This document shows, in pieces, positions 40,791 through 52,230 of a DNA stretch of 64,000 bases (positions are counted from its first letter, which is position 1; each line of letters starts with the position of its first letter). The notes under the pieces were generated by a model, which was not told where the DNA came from, did no database searches, and worked only from the letters and a program-made list of their open reading frames with translations. Origin of the DNA: Lucinisca nassula. Lineage: Eukaryota; Mollusca; Bivalvia; Lucinida; Lucinidae. The stretch covers positions 213,870,138-213,934,137 of the forward strand of contig OY757010.1 in assembly GCA_963580285.1 (NCBI GenBank). The letters are read 5' to 3'. The translations under genes were made by a program, and so were the position numbers.

Positions 40791-41967
40791 TCATTTTATT
40801 GAAAACCGCATGAAAAAAAATCCAATCTTCCTCACGCTCATTTGTATCATGTACATACTTATGTTCTTCTTAGAGTAACCTCTCTTGAATTATGTTTGTT
40901 TTATACCCACAATGCACTATCCTCCGATGGCATAACGGATTCTAACTTTTTAAAAATAATTTCAAACTATCATATCTTTCATTTTGCAGCTGCGAAATTC
41001 AATTTTTCGCATGCCCTATGATTATTATTTATGTTGTTCATAATTTAGGCTATAAATGAGAACCTTTATTTCGAAATCCAGTCTTAAATTTAATTTTAAA
41101 TTACTTTTAAACATGTTTAAAACTGCAATTTAGTTTACAAAAAATCTTTAAACCAGTTTAGGTAAGTGTTTTACATGTATTTTAAACAGTTCGGTAAGTT
41201 TCGTATGTGATTTAATCTAAATACAAACACAGAAACGAGTTTTAAAAACTTAAATTTTGAATTGAAGGTATGCGATTGAAAACAGGAGGAAATTGGTTTA
41301 GAATATTAGTTGAGGTCAGTTGAAATAATTCAAATAGGTGACCAAACAGTTCCCGAGGGCTATTAAACACAAGATATCTTACATCTAAAAAGGTTTTTAA
41401 AAAATAATGTGCATCTTTATTTTAATGAAATATTTCACATTTCAAATTGAAATATCTTGGAAACTTATAAATATAATATGACCCGGTTTTCGTCCTTCGA
41501 CTCCTTATACCAGTGTCTTTTCAAACGTTAATGGATCTACAACCATGCTAGACCTTTAAATAATCATCAGATCACCTTTTTTCCGTAAATTACTCCTAAC
41601 TAACGAAATTAATCTATTGATAGCCTTGTAAAATATCAAAACAATGTTTAGGGATATTCTAAACTTCGACGGTTGGCGGGGAGACGTGGCCTGCGGCATT
41701 TTATTTCATCATTACAAAGGCCTCGTTGAAGTTCGTCTGATTAATATTCACAATCTGTGAGGATATTAAGATACAACAATTGATAATCATTATCTAATTA
41801 GCACCTATTAAGATAGTTGTATTCGGCTTAGAACCATTAAAGAATGTTCCCATGAACCATTCAGTAAATTCAAATTTCTCCGGCAAGTAATCAAATATAA
41901 TACATACTGGATCCTTGCGCGCGTGTCCATTAATTTTCAGCTTTCCTGACGACCAGATTGATGGTCA
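40791..41967. other. unassigned AT-rich sequence
   Basis: About 1.2 kb with no gene, RNA or repeat recognised. Candidate unique host DNA. Confidence 0.4.
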
Positions 41968-42150
41968 GCAGACCCTAATGGAAATTTCACTAGCAAAAAG
42001 CAGAAAGGACAGATATTTTTTTACACAAAATGGCCAGTTGGCTATCCAAAATCAGAATCAGAATTGTTACTGGTGACACGTCAAATGACATTCATACACC
42101 AGGAACAAAATATATAAGCGTTACGCACATTCAGGGACGAACTATAACAT
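41968..42150 (-). repeat. PLE 3'-region fragment, interrupted
   Basis: GACCCTAATGGAAATTTCAC to GGCTATCCAAAA, about 55 bp of foreign sequence, then ATATAAGCGTTACGCACATT and GACGAACTATAACA. Confidence 0.65.
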
Positions 42151-43470
42151 GCCTTTGATATTTGTAACACAGCTTCGTCTAGTGGACCTCTGACAAGATT
42201 GTTCAGCCCTGGGCCAAAACTTTGGCCACCCTCCAGGGGCCCACATGGTTCACATAGAAGTATAAAGGAAAAACATTTAAAAATCTTCTTGTCTGAAACC
42301 AAATAACCCAGGCTTTTGATATTTAGTACACAGCTTCGTCCAGTGAACCTGTTCAGTTAAGGCCCTGTGGCCAAAACATATCCACGCCCGCAGGCCCACA
42401 TGTTTAACATAGCGTTATGTAATAAAACTTTTTTAAATATTTTTGTCTGAAACCCAAAGGCTCAGGATTTGATATTTGGTAGACAGCTTCATCAGTCAAG
42501 ATTGCTCGAATTATAGCCCTGGGTCCAAAATGGCCCCACAGAGGGCCTCCATGTTTAACATATACTTGTATAGGCAAAACGATTAAAAATCTTCTCGTCT
42601 GCCACCAGAAGGTCCAGGTTTTCGCTATTTGGTACACACCCTAATCAGGTGGACATGTCCTCTGCCAAGAATTTTCAACATTTAGATATGGGGCAAAACA
42701 TGGCGGGGAAACCTTTAACACAATCTTCTTGTCTAAAACCAGAAGGACCAGGGCTTTGATAGTTGGTATAAATATTCATCTAGTGGACCTCTACCACGGT
42801 TTCTTTAATTTTAGTCCTGGGCCAAAATGGCCCCGCTCTTAGGCACAAATTTTCGACCAAGTCTTATAAAAAGGGAAGACCTTTAAATTCTTCTTGTCAG
42901 GTACTAGAATGCCCAGGCTTTTGATATTTGGCACACAGGTTCGTCTTGTTGACCTGAACCAAGAGTGTTCAAATTAAAGCCCTTAGACAAATGGCCCCGC
43001 TCAGGGTCCAAAATGTTTTACATAGTTATTTATAGAAATCCTTTAAACTCTTCATGTCTGAAACCAGTAAGCACAGGCCTTTGATATTTGGTACACAGCT
43101 TCGTCGAGAGGACGTCTACCAATTGTGTTCAAATAATAGCCCTAGGGGCAAACTGGACCCGGCCATGGGCCCACATGTTTTACATAGAGTTATATAGGCA
43201 AACGCTCTCTGAAACCAGAAGGCCCAGGTATTTTGCAACATGGCACACAGCTTTGTCTAGTGAACCTCTACCTAGAGTCTGCAAATTGTAGCCCTGGGGC
43301 ATATTTTACATAGAGTTATATAAGAAAAAAAACCTCTTCTTGTCTGAAACAGTAGGAGAGCTTTGATATTTGATACTCATTTTCATCAAGAAGACCTAGA
43401 TTGTTCAGGTTATAGTCTTGGTACATCTAATGGATCTGTACCAAGAATGTTCAAGCTATAGCCCGATGGC
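42150..43470 (+). repeat. ~150-bp tandem array S3, about nine units
   Basis: The recurring frame is TTTGATATTTGGTACACAGC, TTCGTCTAGTGGACCTCTAC, AGCCCTGGGGCCAAAATGGC, CCCACATGTTTTACATAGAG, TTATATAGG and TCTTCTTGTCTGAAACC. Units start near 42152, 42317, 42466, 42621, 42752, 42920, 43080, 43230 and 43363. Strongly diverged from one another, so old. Non-coding. Confidence 0.8.
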
Positions 43471-44081
43471 TAAATTCTTGAATATAAAATTTAAACAAAG
43501 TCTTAAAAGTTATCTTACTTGTGTAACTTCAATATAAACAATGTAACTTTCTAAGCTCAATCGAACTGTATAGGACCATCGTGTTTTTTTTTTTTTTTTT
43601 TTGTTTTTGTTTTTTTTTTTGTTATTTTGCTTTATTCTTTTCAGTTTAACTGCAATTTACAAGTGGAATCAGTTCTATGCATTTAGCCTTTACGAAATAG
43701 GACGTACACCATTGTAATGCAGTTTTCACACTTGGCTAAATATTACTTAAAAAGTCATTTGCCGCAGATTACTGCACCTTGTGGCACTTCTATCAGGCCT
43801 AATGATCAAATCTTCTCTGTGCGTCAATAGAGCAGAAATAGAACAGACTTTCATATATGTTTCTTTTACTTTAATGACTACTACTGAAACCGCAACTTGA
43901 TATAGGAAGGTTGGGTCTATATGATTTCCTTTATTGCTCAGCCACATTCCTGTAACTGTGGATATTCTACGGTGGTTCTTAAGCGCAATTGGTGCAGAAA
44001 AAAGGAAAACACCCCCTTTTACATAGCAAAATGCCTTTTTGGTGATATCAAAGATTACTCTTTTTTTCAAAATCATGTTGA
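43471..44081. other. unassigned; poly-T tract
   Basis: Poly-T with single G interruptions at about 43585-43620. No other feature recognised. Confidence 0.45.
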
Positions 44082-44352
44082 TAAAAGGCAATGATCAGGA
44101 ACCGATACAATTAACCCACAGCTCCCATCAGTGACACCAAAGGGAAAGAAACACAAACATGAAATAACTAGACCCTAATGGAATCATTAACATCGGAAAG
44201 TCAAAAGGACAGTTACTTTCCCACAAAATGGCCATTTGGCTTGGCTATCCAAAACAAAATAATATAATAAGCGATACACACCCTCAAAGACAAACCATAA
44301 CAAAAAATAAACCGTGACATAAGGGTCGCTTTGGAATCAGTCTGTGAAACGA
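44082..44352 (-). mobile_element. PLE 3' fragment
   Basis: Antisense AAAGGCAATGATCAGGAACC to GGTCGCTTTGGAATCAG. It is followed by an H subfamily B scrap (ACGAACACCCACAACCTATA, to about 44450). Confidence 0.75.
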
Positions 44353-44564
44353 ACACCCCTCTAACGAACACCCACAACCTATATTATGAGTCTAAAATGT
44401 CACTGAGGCTGTGAAAGAATCACTATGTCACACGGGTATGTTATCACAATACTATAAGCGTTTCCACCCTCGGGATGCCCAGGCTGATCGAAAAAGGGAC
44501 TTTGCCGAGGTTCCCATCATTCCTGCTATCCCTTGGGCTGGAAACGACTTTGTCGAATGCATAC

Positions 44565-44698
44565 CATCACGAAAACAGGCCTATATAATTCTGACCCCAT
44601 TGAACACCACTTTTATATAATAAAACTGGGGTTTGCAGGGGTAAACCTTATTTTTCATCTTAAAATTACAATGTATTTTTACATGCGCGTTTCCGTAA
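44565..44698. repeat. hairpin MITE H, centre deleted
   Basis: CATCACGAAAACAGGCCTAT through GGGGTAAACCTTATTTTTC joins directly to ATCTTAAAATTACAATG and CGCGTTTCCGTAAG. The complete central palindrome is absent. Confidence 0.75.
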
Positions 44699-44794
44699 GA
44701 CGGACAAAAATTCCTTTTCTTGCATACCACAACATTTTCATTTTTACTTGTTCATTTTTAGCTCGCCTGCACGAAGCCCAGGAAGAGCTATTGC

Positions 44795-45056
44795 CATTAC
44801 GAAAACACGCCAATACAAATACAGTGAAAACTTTATCGTGGAAAAATTGATAATTTGATATTTTCTTATTTCTGCTCAAAATAAAGATTGCGGGCACTCG
44901 TTAGAACCGCCTCATTGAGGCGGTTCTAACGAGTACCCACAATCTATATTTTAGAGCTGAAATAAGAAAAATAAGGTTTACCCCTATAAACCCCAGTTTT
45001 ACTATATAAAAGTAGGGTTCAAGGGGTCAAAATTATATAGGCGTGTTTTCGTGATG
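44795..45056. mobile_element. hairpin MITE H nested in element F
   Basis: Termini CATTACGAAAACACGCCAAT and ATAGGCGTGTTTTCGTGATG; intact hairpin around CGCCTCATTGAGGCGG. Confidence 0.85.
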
Positions 45057-45109
45057 ACTACCCCGGGCGTCGGCTTTGGCATTTGCGTTGAAATCGGCGT
45101 CGGCATCAA

Positions 45110-45720
45110 CATTTACGTAAAGGTTTCTTAAGAGCCCATAACTTCCAAACCGTATGATTGATTTGGTGTAAATTGAATATGGTGATAGATATAGGTTTTA
45201 TTCAGCAACTTATGCCCAAGACCTGAAGGTCAAGGTCAAAGACTTAAGAATTTCATTTTAAAGTTTAAGGGTTCACATTTACCAAACAAAACACACGATG
45301 GATTTGGTCCATATTTTGAATTATGATAGAAATAGGCCCAAAGCTTCATTTGACATTACAATCGCTCATGCCTATGTGACCTAAAGGCCAAGGTCACATA
45401 CTTAAGAAAATTTTATGTTAATGTTTTTCTAAAAGCTCATAATTCCCAAACCGTATGATGTATCTGGTTCATATTTGATATGATGATAGTTATAGGCCCA
45501 AAGATTTATTCATCAATAACCCTGTCCTTACCCAAAAACTCAATGAAAAGGTGTCAGACTTAGAGATTTTATGTTAAAGTGTTTTAAAGAGCTCATATTT
45601 CCAAACCTAAGATGGCTTTTGCCATGTTTGATAGCGATAATAGAAATAGGTCCAATGTTTTATTCAGCAATAAAGGTCCAAAGGCTTATTTTGCACTATT
45701 CCCACCAATGCCTATGGCAT
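45110..45720 (-). repeat. ~190-bp tandem array within element F copy 2, 3-4 units
   Basis: Plus-strand blocks recur: AGAGCCCATAACTTCCAAACC, GATTTGGT-CATATTT, GATGATAGATATAGG-CC, CTATG-CCTAAAGG-CAAGGTCA, AGACTTAAGAATTTTATGTT. Confidence 0.75.
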
Positions 45721-45771
45721 CAAGGACACTTCTAGGCAAGCTACCCTGACTGATGACAGGTCTTGTTTTAT

Positions 45772-46216
45772 TTCGGTGAATCGGATCAGTTTCTTCGCCA
45801 AAATATGCGTGCGTGTGCGTGTAATTTATTAATTTATTTATTTATTTACACACAAAGTTCAGAATATGACACAAATACAGATTATAGGAAATCCCGGCTA
45901 TTTTGATGGTGCTCCCTGGACCCTTGCCCTGGTGAACTGTTCCATTGCATCATGTATAAAGTCATCCGTTGGGAACGAAAATATGATTAATTTTACACAT
46001 CCACTCGATAAGCAGACAGGCAAAATTAATCATATGGTCCTTTTCAGCTTCCTATGTGTTATTTGATTTTGTGTATGTCAGTCGATGATGCACGACTGTT
46101 GTTGGCACTGTTCATAAAGGTCATTAAGACAACTTTTCACCAGCGCCATAGTCGGTCTCCCATCAGAGGACACTGGATGTAGAAAATTTAAGACAGAATA
46201 ACTAAAAGCTTCTAAA
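45772..46216. other. unassigned sequence
   Basis: (TTTA)n-like run at about 45825-45848. No other feature recognised. Confidence 0.4.
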
Positions 46217-46218
46217 TA

Positions 46219-46484
46219 CAGTAAAATTGCTATATTAAGACCACCCTTGGGACTGTTCAAAAGGGGTATTTAAGACCATTTTTGAACAGTCCCAAAGGTG
46301 GTCTGTGACCACAGGACATTGGGTGCAGAAAACACAAAGAAAGTGTAACTATAATCTCCTAAATAAGCTTTCTAAAGCAGAATTAGTCTGAATTTTAGGT
46401 GGTCTTAATAGCGGAATTTCACTATTTTGTTTTCAAGCAGAATTAGTCTTACTTTCTACTGATCTTAATAGCGGAATTTCACTG
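46219..46484. mobile_element. TA-flanked MITE, expanded copy
   Basis: TA at 46217-46218 and 46485-46486. Ends CAGTAAAATTGCTATATTAA and TTAATAGCGGAATTTCACTG. The right arm is present twice (46380-46428 and 46436-46484), lengthening the element to 266 bp. Hairpin GGGACTGTTCAAAA and TTTTTGAACAGTCCC. Confidence 0.8.
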
Positions 46485-46486
46485 TA

Positions 46487-46854
46487 TTTAAACACATTTG
46501 GAAATAAACAGCCATACAAGATTAGAAAGGTTGGCAACAAACCCTGGAGTATATTAGATTTAATACCTAGACTTAATTTTTGTCTTAACTTAGACTAAAT
46601 CTAGATGCAAACTTCCCACGCACTGTGATGAAATTAAGATGGTAAAATGTTTCTGAGTTTTATGTCGCTAATGGAAGTAATTAACAGATTACACTTCGCA
46701 TTGAGACACAAGACTATCAATACTCTTTTCGACGAAAAGACAAACGTAAAACATCGTTTATGTTCACTCAAATTATACAGAATGCTCCTGAATGAGCATT
46801 TAGTGGTAGAATTAATGAGGTGAGCGGAAGAAACAAATTCTAAAAGCGTGCAAT
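46487..46854. other. unassigned sequence
   Basis: No feature recognised. Confidence 0.4.
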
Positions 46855-46858
46855 TTAA

Positions 46859-47079
46859 CCCTTTTAGTACCAAATGGAATCTTTCTCCTTATATTTGGCA
46901 TGTGTCCATTTCAGAAATTAGGGGTGTCAGGTTGTGTTTTCTTCAAAATTTATTTGGAAAATGACTGAACTTTTAGTAAACAGTGGAGGCCCCGATCAGA
47001 CACGCTGTTCTGCGGCGTCTGATCTGGGCCTGCACTGTTTGCCAGGGTACCCGTTTTGGGGTTTCTGGTACTAAATGAG
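46859..47079 (+). mobile_element. TTAA-flanked MITE T1, complete
   Basis: TTAA 46855-46858 and 47080-47083. Starts CCCTTTTAGTACCAAATGGA, ends TTTCTGGTACTAAATGAG. The internal fold-back is GATCAGACACGCTGTTCTGC and GGCGTCTGATC. 221 bp. Confidence 0.85.
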
Positions 47080-47083
47080 TTAA

Positions 47084-47439
47084 CATGCGATTCTCAAGAT
47101 AGCACAAGGGATGTTTTCTTTAGACTTTTCCTCGGCGCCACTAGGTCATAAGTCTCAGTGCTGTTGAAGTAATGTATGACCTCGAAGACCTATCCTATTA
47201 CTGCGTGGTCTCTTGTCTATAGTGTGCATTCGAGTGAGTAACAGGCAGATCGAACCTCACTCAGTGTTTTCCATTTACAATGACACTTCGATGGCTCGTT
47301 TACCATAGCTTAGCCACACCAGTTAGTGTGTCACAACGAAATTCTTGCTGTAGTTTCTGATAAGAAATACAAATGAAATTAGGGGTAATTTTGTAAGATA
47401 TTTTATCTTAAAAATATATGCTTTGTCGATAAGGCGATT
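47084..47439. other. unassigned sequence
   Basis: No feature recognised. Confidence 0.4.
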
Positions 47440-47443
47440 TTAA

Positions 47444-47527
47444 CCCATATATGCCTTCCGGCCTATTTTCGGGACATTGGCAAAATGTATAGACCCAAGG
47501 ACTCTGATCTGAGTCTACACTGTTTGC
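47444..47527 (+). repeat. TTAA-MITE T3, truncated by H
   Basis: TTAA (47440-47443) then CCCATATATGCC, and the GTCTACACTGTTTGC core ending where H begins. The intact short relative is at 55441-55526. Confidence 0.55.
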
Positions 47528-47790
47528 CATTACGACAACACGCCTATTCAAATATTTTGGTAGAATACCAAATTGAAAATTTTCAGATGAAAAAATTTTC
47601 AGATGAAAAATTCTGATATTTTTCTTATTTCTTATCCAAACATAGTGTGTGGGTACTCGTAACGAGTACACACAATCTATATTTTAGAGCAGAAATAAGA
47701 AAAATTATGTGTACCCCTGTAAACCCCAGTTTTACTATATAAAAGTGGGGTTAAAGGGGATCAAAATTATATAGGTGTGTTTTCGTGATG
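47528..47790. mobile_element. hairpin MITE H, hairpin tip deleted
   Basis: CATTACGACAACACGCCTAT to AGGTGTGTTTTCGTGATG. The stem reads GGGTACTCGTAACGAGTACAC, so the apical AGAACCGCC/GGCGGTTCT pair has been lost symmetrically. ATTTTCAGATGAAAAA is duplicated nearby. Confidence 0.8.
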
Positions 47791-48049
47791 CTTATTCGTA
47801 CAGTTTTGTGAAACTTACCACAAAAGGCTAACCTAACACCCCCCTAGAATAGCAAATAGATCAGTTGGTGAAATATTTCATTGTCAAGTATTGGTTAATC
47901 AGTACACACAATTTGTCTACAAGCAGTAAACCCCACCCCAACACCCTCCCTGACATGACGCTTCGGAAACCCTCAGTAGCTCGGGCTATCCCTGTCTTGG
48001 TAAACATTCGCATGGTCTCAAGGGTGATCCAGCCATTGAAGTTTCACTA

Positions 48050-48292
48050 TATGGGCCCCGTCAAGCGATTTTGGTACTTATCGCCTATGCGAGCAGCGAA
48101 GGTTCAGGCGAGCCTGCGCATCCGCGCAGTCTCGCCAGAACCTTCGCTGCTCGCTCATACAAGCAGTGAATCAAGAGGAACCTACAGACAGAAAGCCATA
48201 TCCCTGGCCCCTCTGAATGGCTGGGCATGCGCAGTTAAAATTTGTCATGACGGAATGCTCGAAGACACAAATTCGCTTGGCGGGGCTCACAT
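48050..48292. mobile_element. snap-back MITE G, copy 2
   Basis: ATGGGCCCCGTCAAGCGATT at the left, TTCGCTTGGCGGGGCTCACA at the right. The central hairpin is perfect for CGAGCAGCGAAGGTTC and its complement. The 183-codon frame crossing it is not a gene. Confidence 0.85.
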
Positions 48293-48459
48293 AAGAAAAA
48301 TAAAGAAGCAAGAGAATCAATACTTCCTGTGCACTCCACAGAGGCATGTGTATTGTTTGAACAGTTTGTTCCCCATGTGGTTAATATTGACCGTTGATTC
48401 TTTTAAAGGTGCATAAATTTACATATGGGCATGGCAGCAATCTTCATTGTGTGCCCTAC

Positions 48460-49003
48460 AGTATTTAAACATATAAGTATTCCTCCTTTGTAAGAAAGCT
48501 GCATACGAAATTAAGTTGAAGTCACTTAATGACCTTGACCCTTGGCATTCCCAGAGACTCATATAGTGCCAACTTCCATATAAATCACCTTTTTTCCAAT
48601 TAAAAACATCCAACCGACCATTTCTGACCTTGCCGTAAAATAGATTCATGGTCCAGCTAAGGCCATCACCTGATGCTCCAGGCCATATTCATACCATTTG
48701 ACCCAGCAGGATCTGTACATGTTTATTACATATCTGAGCAGGCCGCCATATTGGTTATGTGACCTGCGTCATTCAAATATTTTTCCTTTTCCCTTGCCTG
48801 GAGGCTGCACGTTAAATTTAATAAATATTGGTCTTGCGGTTTCAGAGGTTACTGAATGACCTTGACCTTTGACATTCACAGAGGTTCATATAAGACTGAT
48901 TTCAATTGATTTATATACATGCACAGTTTTACATTTTTTGCAATTCAAAAGCCTAAGGGGCCGTATTTGACCTGCCGTAATATAGCTCAAGGTCAATCCA
49001 TGG
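48460..49003 (+). repeat. ~330-bp repeat, two diverged units
   Basis: Both units share AATGACCTTGACC-TTG-CATTC-CAGAG, TTCATATA, a GACC(T)TGCCGTAA-ATAG segment and ATGGTC. The array ends in the (TA)n tract. Confidence 0.6.
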
Positions 49004-49007
49004 TCAT

Positions 49008-49133
<126 letters not shown>

Positions 49134-49336
49134 GCAGGACTAAAATAGAAGTGAAGGCAATGATCAGGCATCGATAAAATCAACCCTCAGCTCCCCTCGG
49201 AGACACCAAAGAGAGGAAAAAACACAAGCATGAAATAACTATACCCTAATGGAAACATCAATAGCGGAAAGCCAAAAAAAGCAGTACGTTCCCACAAAAT
49301 GGCCAATTGGCTATCCAAAGCAAAAAAAAAAAAATA

Positions 49337-50676
49337 CGAGAACTGTTCAAATATAAATGCAAGTAGAACGTTTTCCTACGCACTAATGCGAAAATCACCT
49401 GGAAATAAATATCACAGCGTAGAAAAACATTTTACCTATACATTGATACCAAACCTGTTAAAATCCGTGCACTTTATGCTTGTATATCGTTCGATAACCA
49501 CTGTCTACTCTTGTATACTAATACAAAACATGGTTGGAAGAAGGTCAGAGTACGCCGTTGAAATACGGTCCTATATTAAGAATCGTTGTATTCTTGGTAT
49601 ACGGTGCAAAGACATTTTTGATGAAATATGTTCGGTTTATGGGCATAATGAAATGTCTTTTTCGACAGTTTTTCGTTGGTGTAAGTATTTCAGCTGTGGG
49701 CTAGGCTCAACAGAAGATGCACCACATGATCGTCGGCCGAAATGAGCAACAGCTGCCAAGATGGTTGCTAGAGTGAAAGAAATAGTTGCTACCGATGCAC
49801 GATACACCACTAGGCAGCTAGTATGGTTGGCATCTCATTAGGAGCAGCTCATACAATTCTGAAACGGGATTTGAAAATGAGAAAGATCTGTGCTAGATGG
49901 ATTTCCCATCTGATTAGCAGAAAAAGACACGCGTTCAGTGCGTCAAGAAGTTGCTTAAAAAGTTTCCAAATTACAATGCACGGTCTTTCACTAATGTCGT
50001 CACAGGTGACGAGACATGGCTCACTTTTTTTAGCCAAAACGAAAGATTCAGAACAAAATATGGGCAACAAAGTATTGCAAAAGACCATGCATTGCAAAGC
50101 GGACCATGAGCATCAAGAAGGTAATGTATGCCATATTCTTTTCAAATCAGGGCCCTGCTATTCAGGTTGCTGTGCCTAAAAGCAAATCTGTAAATGCGAA
50201 GTTTTACAAGAATAAAGTTCTTCGAAAATTGAAGAAATATTTCAAAGAACGAAGACCCGCAACTGGTTTGGCCAATGTCAGATTGCTACATGACAATGCG
50301 TCATCGCACAAGGCGTTCATTGTGCAAGACTATCTGAAGCAGGAAAAGGTTATTGAACTCCCTCACCCCACCCCCCCCCCCCCCGTATTCCCCTGACCTT
50401 GCCCCGTGTGACTTTTTTTGTTCCCGCGGCTGAAAAAAATACCTTTCTGGTCGAAAATTTGTACAGCGCAAACACCTCGGTTCTGCAATATTCCAGTGCC
50501 TTCATAGTATACCTCGAAAAGACTACCAAAATGCATTCAATGATTGGATCAGAAGACGGAAAGTTTTATATCTGTATAAGGGGAATACTTTGAGGGGACA
50601 AAATAAATTTTTCATTGAAATCTATCTCGGAATCATTTTTATGTGCTAAGTTGCATTCATATTTGAACAGTCCTCG
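49337..50676 (+). mobile_element. mariner element, full length, decayed
   Basis: TA flanks (49335-49336 and 50677-50678). About 28-bp terminal inverted repeats: CGAGAACTGTTCAAATATAA and the complement of the right end, CGAGGACTGTTCAAATATGA. Length 1340 bp, the usual mariner size. It lies inside a PLE copy. The end sequence is shared with the fragment at 1-374. Confidence 0.9.
49530..50606 (+). pseudogene. mariner transposase, inactivated
   Basis: Start ATG at 49530 (MVGRRSEYAVEIRSYI), followed by the N-terminal helix-turn-helix region (SFSTVFRWCKYFSCG). A TGA at 49743 ends the first frame after DAPHDRRPK. Downstream pieces are HTILKRDLKMRKICARWI (first part of the catalytic domain), the first aspartate motif GDETW (about 50013, another frame), and the second-aspartate motif HDNASSHKA. 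A C-run at about 50369-50384 shifts the frame just before the SPDL/third-aspartate motif. The stop at 50604-50606 corresponds to that of the copy at 1-374. DD34D family by comparison with that copy. Dead. Confidence 0.85.
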
Positions 50677-50996
50677 TATAAGCTATACACACACTCAAAG
50701 ACGAACTATAACAAAAATAAACCGCGACAGAAGAACCGCCTTGGAACGGTCGGTGAAATGAACTCCGCTTGGGGATAAAATCGATTTTACGCTGCCGCAG
50801 TCCTCGCCCTTACATGTATTTGCGTCGCGATTTCGACAATTAGTTCAGTCCGCATGAAGGCCTCCTAACTCATCAGTGCAAAATCCCCGAGAACACAAAG
50901 ATTAAACAACCACAGAAACGAAACAACGGTGAGTACTCGGCAGCAAGAAACCACTGAAATGCTGGAGCAAACGAAAACCAACACTTAGACTCCGAT

Positions 50997-51390
50997 CGGC
51001 CATTTTACCGTGTGCCAAGTTTCAATGTCATTCGTCCTATGAAATCTGACACCCATTAGCCCTGTAGTTTCTGATGAGATATTAGGTTTAAACAATATTT
51101 TATTTGAAGAAGAAAAATCAAATTGAAAACACGCATGAGACATGGTAAATAGGATCTGAACGTAATAGGGCACAGAGCTTATATGAGTCATATCCCAAAG
51201 GAGAATTGTTAATTGACATTCAATCCTAGTGAATTGTTAATTGACATTCAGTCCTAGTGACCTTGAGCCAAGGTCACTGAATGATTTTGACATTAAGAGA
51301 TGTGCGTACAAGACCTACTTTTATTTCATAACCTACAATAGTTTTGAGTCAATGTAATGTTTTACCTTTTACCCATTCAAATGTCTAATG
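50997..51390. other. unassigned; 28-bp tandem duplication
   Basis: GAATTGTTAATTGACATTCA then (A/G)TCCTAGT occurs twice at 51202-51257. GACCTTGAGCCAAGGTCACT follows, like the S2 units at 48.5 kb. Confidence 0.5.
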
Positions 51391-51671
51391 CATTACGCAA
51401 ACACGCCTATGCAAATACATTACCGACTTTATCGCCGAAAAAATGAAAAATGTAAGATCAGACATTGTGATTTTTTTCTTATTTCTGCTCAAAATATAGA
51501 TTGTGGGCACTCGTTAGAACCGCCTCATCGAGGCGGTTCTAACGAGTACCCACAATCTATATTTAAGAGCAGAAATAAGAAAAATAAGGTATACCCCCCG
51601 GAAACCCCAGTTTTACTATATAAAAGTGGGGTTCAAGGGGGTCAAAATTATATAGGCGTGTTTTCGTAATG
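51391..51671. mobile_element. hairpin MITE H
   Basis: CATTACGCAAACACGCCTAT to ATAGGCGTGTTTTCGTAATG, perfect hairpin around CGCCTCATCGAGGCGG. One of the least decayed copies. Confidence 0.9.
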
Positions 51672-51810
51672 TGGATCAAATAGGACATTGCAGAAAAGAA
51701 AGTCCAGGTCAACCAAGTGTCATTTTTTTTTTAAACTTTTAAACGCCTCAAGTCCCTTTTGCTATCGGCCAAGTTTCAAGGTCAGCTGAGAAGAAGATTT
51801 TAATGGGTTT

Positions 51811-52230
51811 TATTGTTTGATTTTTGTGTTCTCGGACATGTTGCACTGATGAGTTAGGAGGCCTTCATGCGGACTGAACAAATTGTTTGTCTTAATCGCG
51901 ACGGAAGTAAGGGCGAGGATTGTGGCCACGTAAAATCGATTTAAGCCCCCTGTGGAATTCGATTCCGCTGACCGTTCCAAGACGTCTCTTCTGTCGCGGT
52001 TTATTTTTGTTATGGTTTGTCTTTGGGTGTTTGTGTCGCTTATATTATTATATTTTGGATAACCTACTGGCCATTTTGTGGGAGAGTAACTGTCATTTTG
52101 GCTTTCCGCTTTTGATGTTTCCATTAGGGTCTGTTGTTTCATGTTTGTGTCTCTTTCTCTTTGGTGTCTCTACTGGGAGCTGTGGGTTAATTGTATCGAT
52201 TCCTGATCATTGCCTCCACTTCTGTTTTAA
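51811..52230 (+). mobile_element. PLE 3' fragment
   Basis: Sense copy from TTGATTTTTGTGTTCTCGGA through TGAGTTAGGAGGCCTTCATG and TAATCGCGACGGAAGTAAGG to the 3' end CTCCACTTCTGTTTTAA. Confidence 0.85.

Larger units (their letters stand above)
44757..45771 (-). mobile_element. minisatellite-bearing element F, copy 2, split by H
   Basis: The minus-strand 3' end is complementary to TTTTTAGCTCGCCTG (44755-44769) and GAAGAGCTATTGC. The 5' end reads AAAACAAGACCTGTCATCAG (45752-45771), like the GAGCTGTC hairpin of copy 1. The core is a ~190-bp array unlike that of copy 1. A CGTCGGC-TTGGC-GGCGTCGGC stretch lies near the 3' end. Confidence 0.65.
49142..50996 (-). mobile_element. PLE 3' fragment split by mariner
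   Basis: Antisense PLE from AAAATAGAAGTGAAGGC (49142) to GGCTATCCAAAG plus an A-run (49334), resuming at TATAAGC-ATACACACACTCAA (50677) and running to AACCAACACTTAGACTCCGA. The consensus across the junction is AATATAAGCGATACACACTC, so the interruption sits at a TA. Confidence 0.85.

Noticed and set aside
42081..43291. Frames across the S3 array as repeat proteins
   Set aside because: Units are not in a common frame and stops are frequent.
47865..48416. 183-codon open frame, the longest in the window
   Set aside because: It runs straight through MITE G, whose other copies give the same peptide in unrelated contexts. No domain.
51844..51900. CTGATGA followed by GAA and ACAAATTATTTGTC in the PLE 3' region, resembling a hammerhead
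   Set aside because: One A of the GAAA motif is missing, stem I does not pair and stem II is poor. The same defects occur in all copies, so I do not call it.
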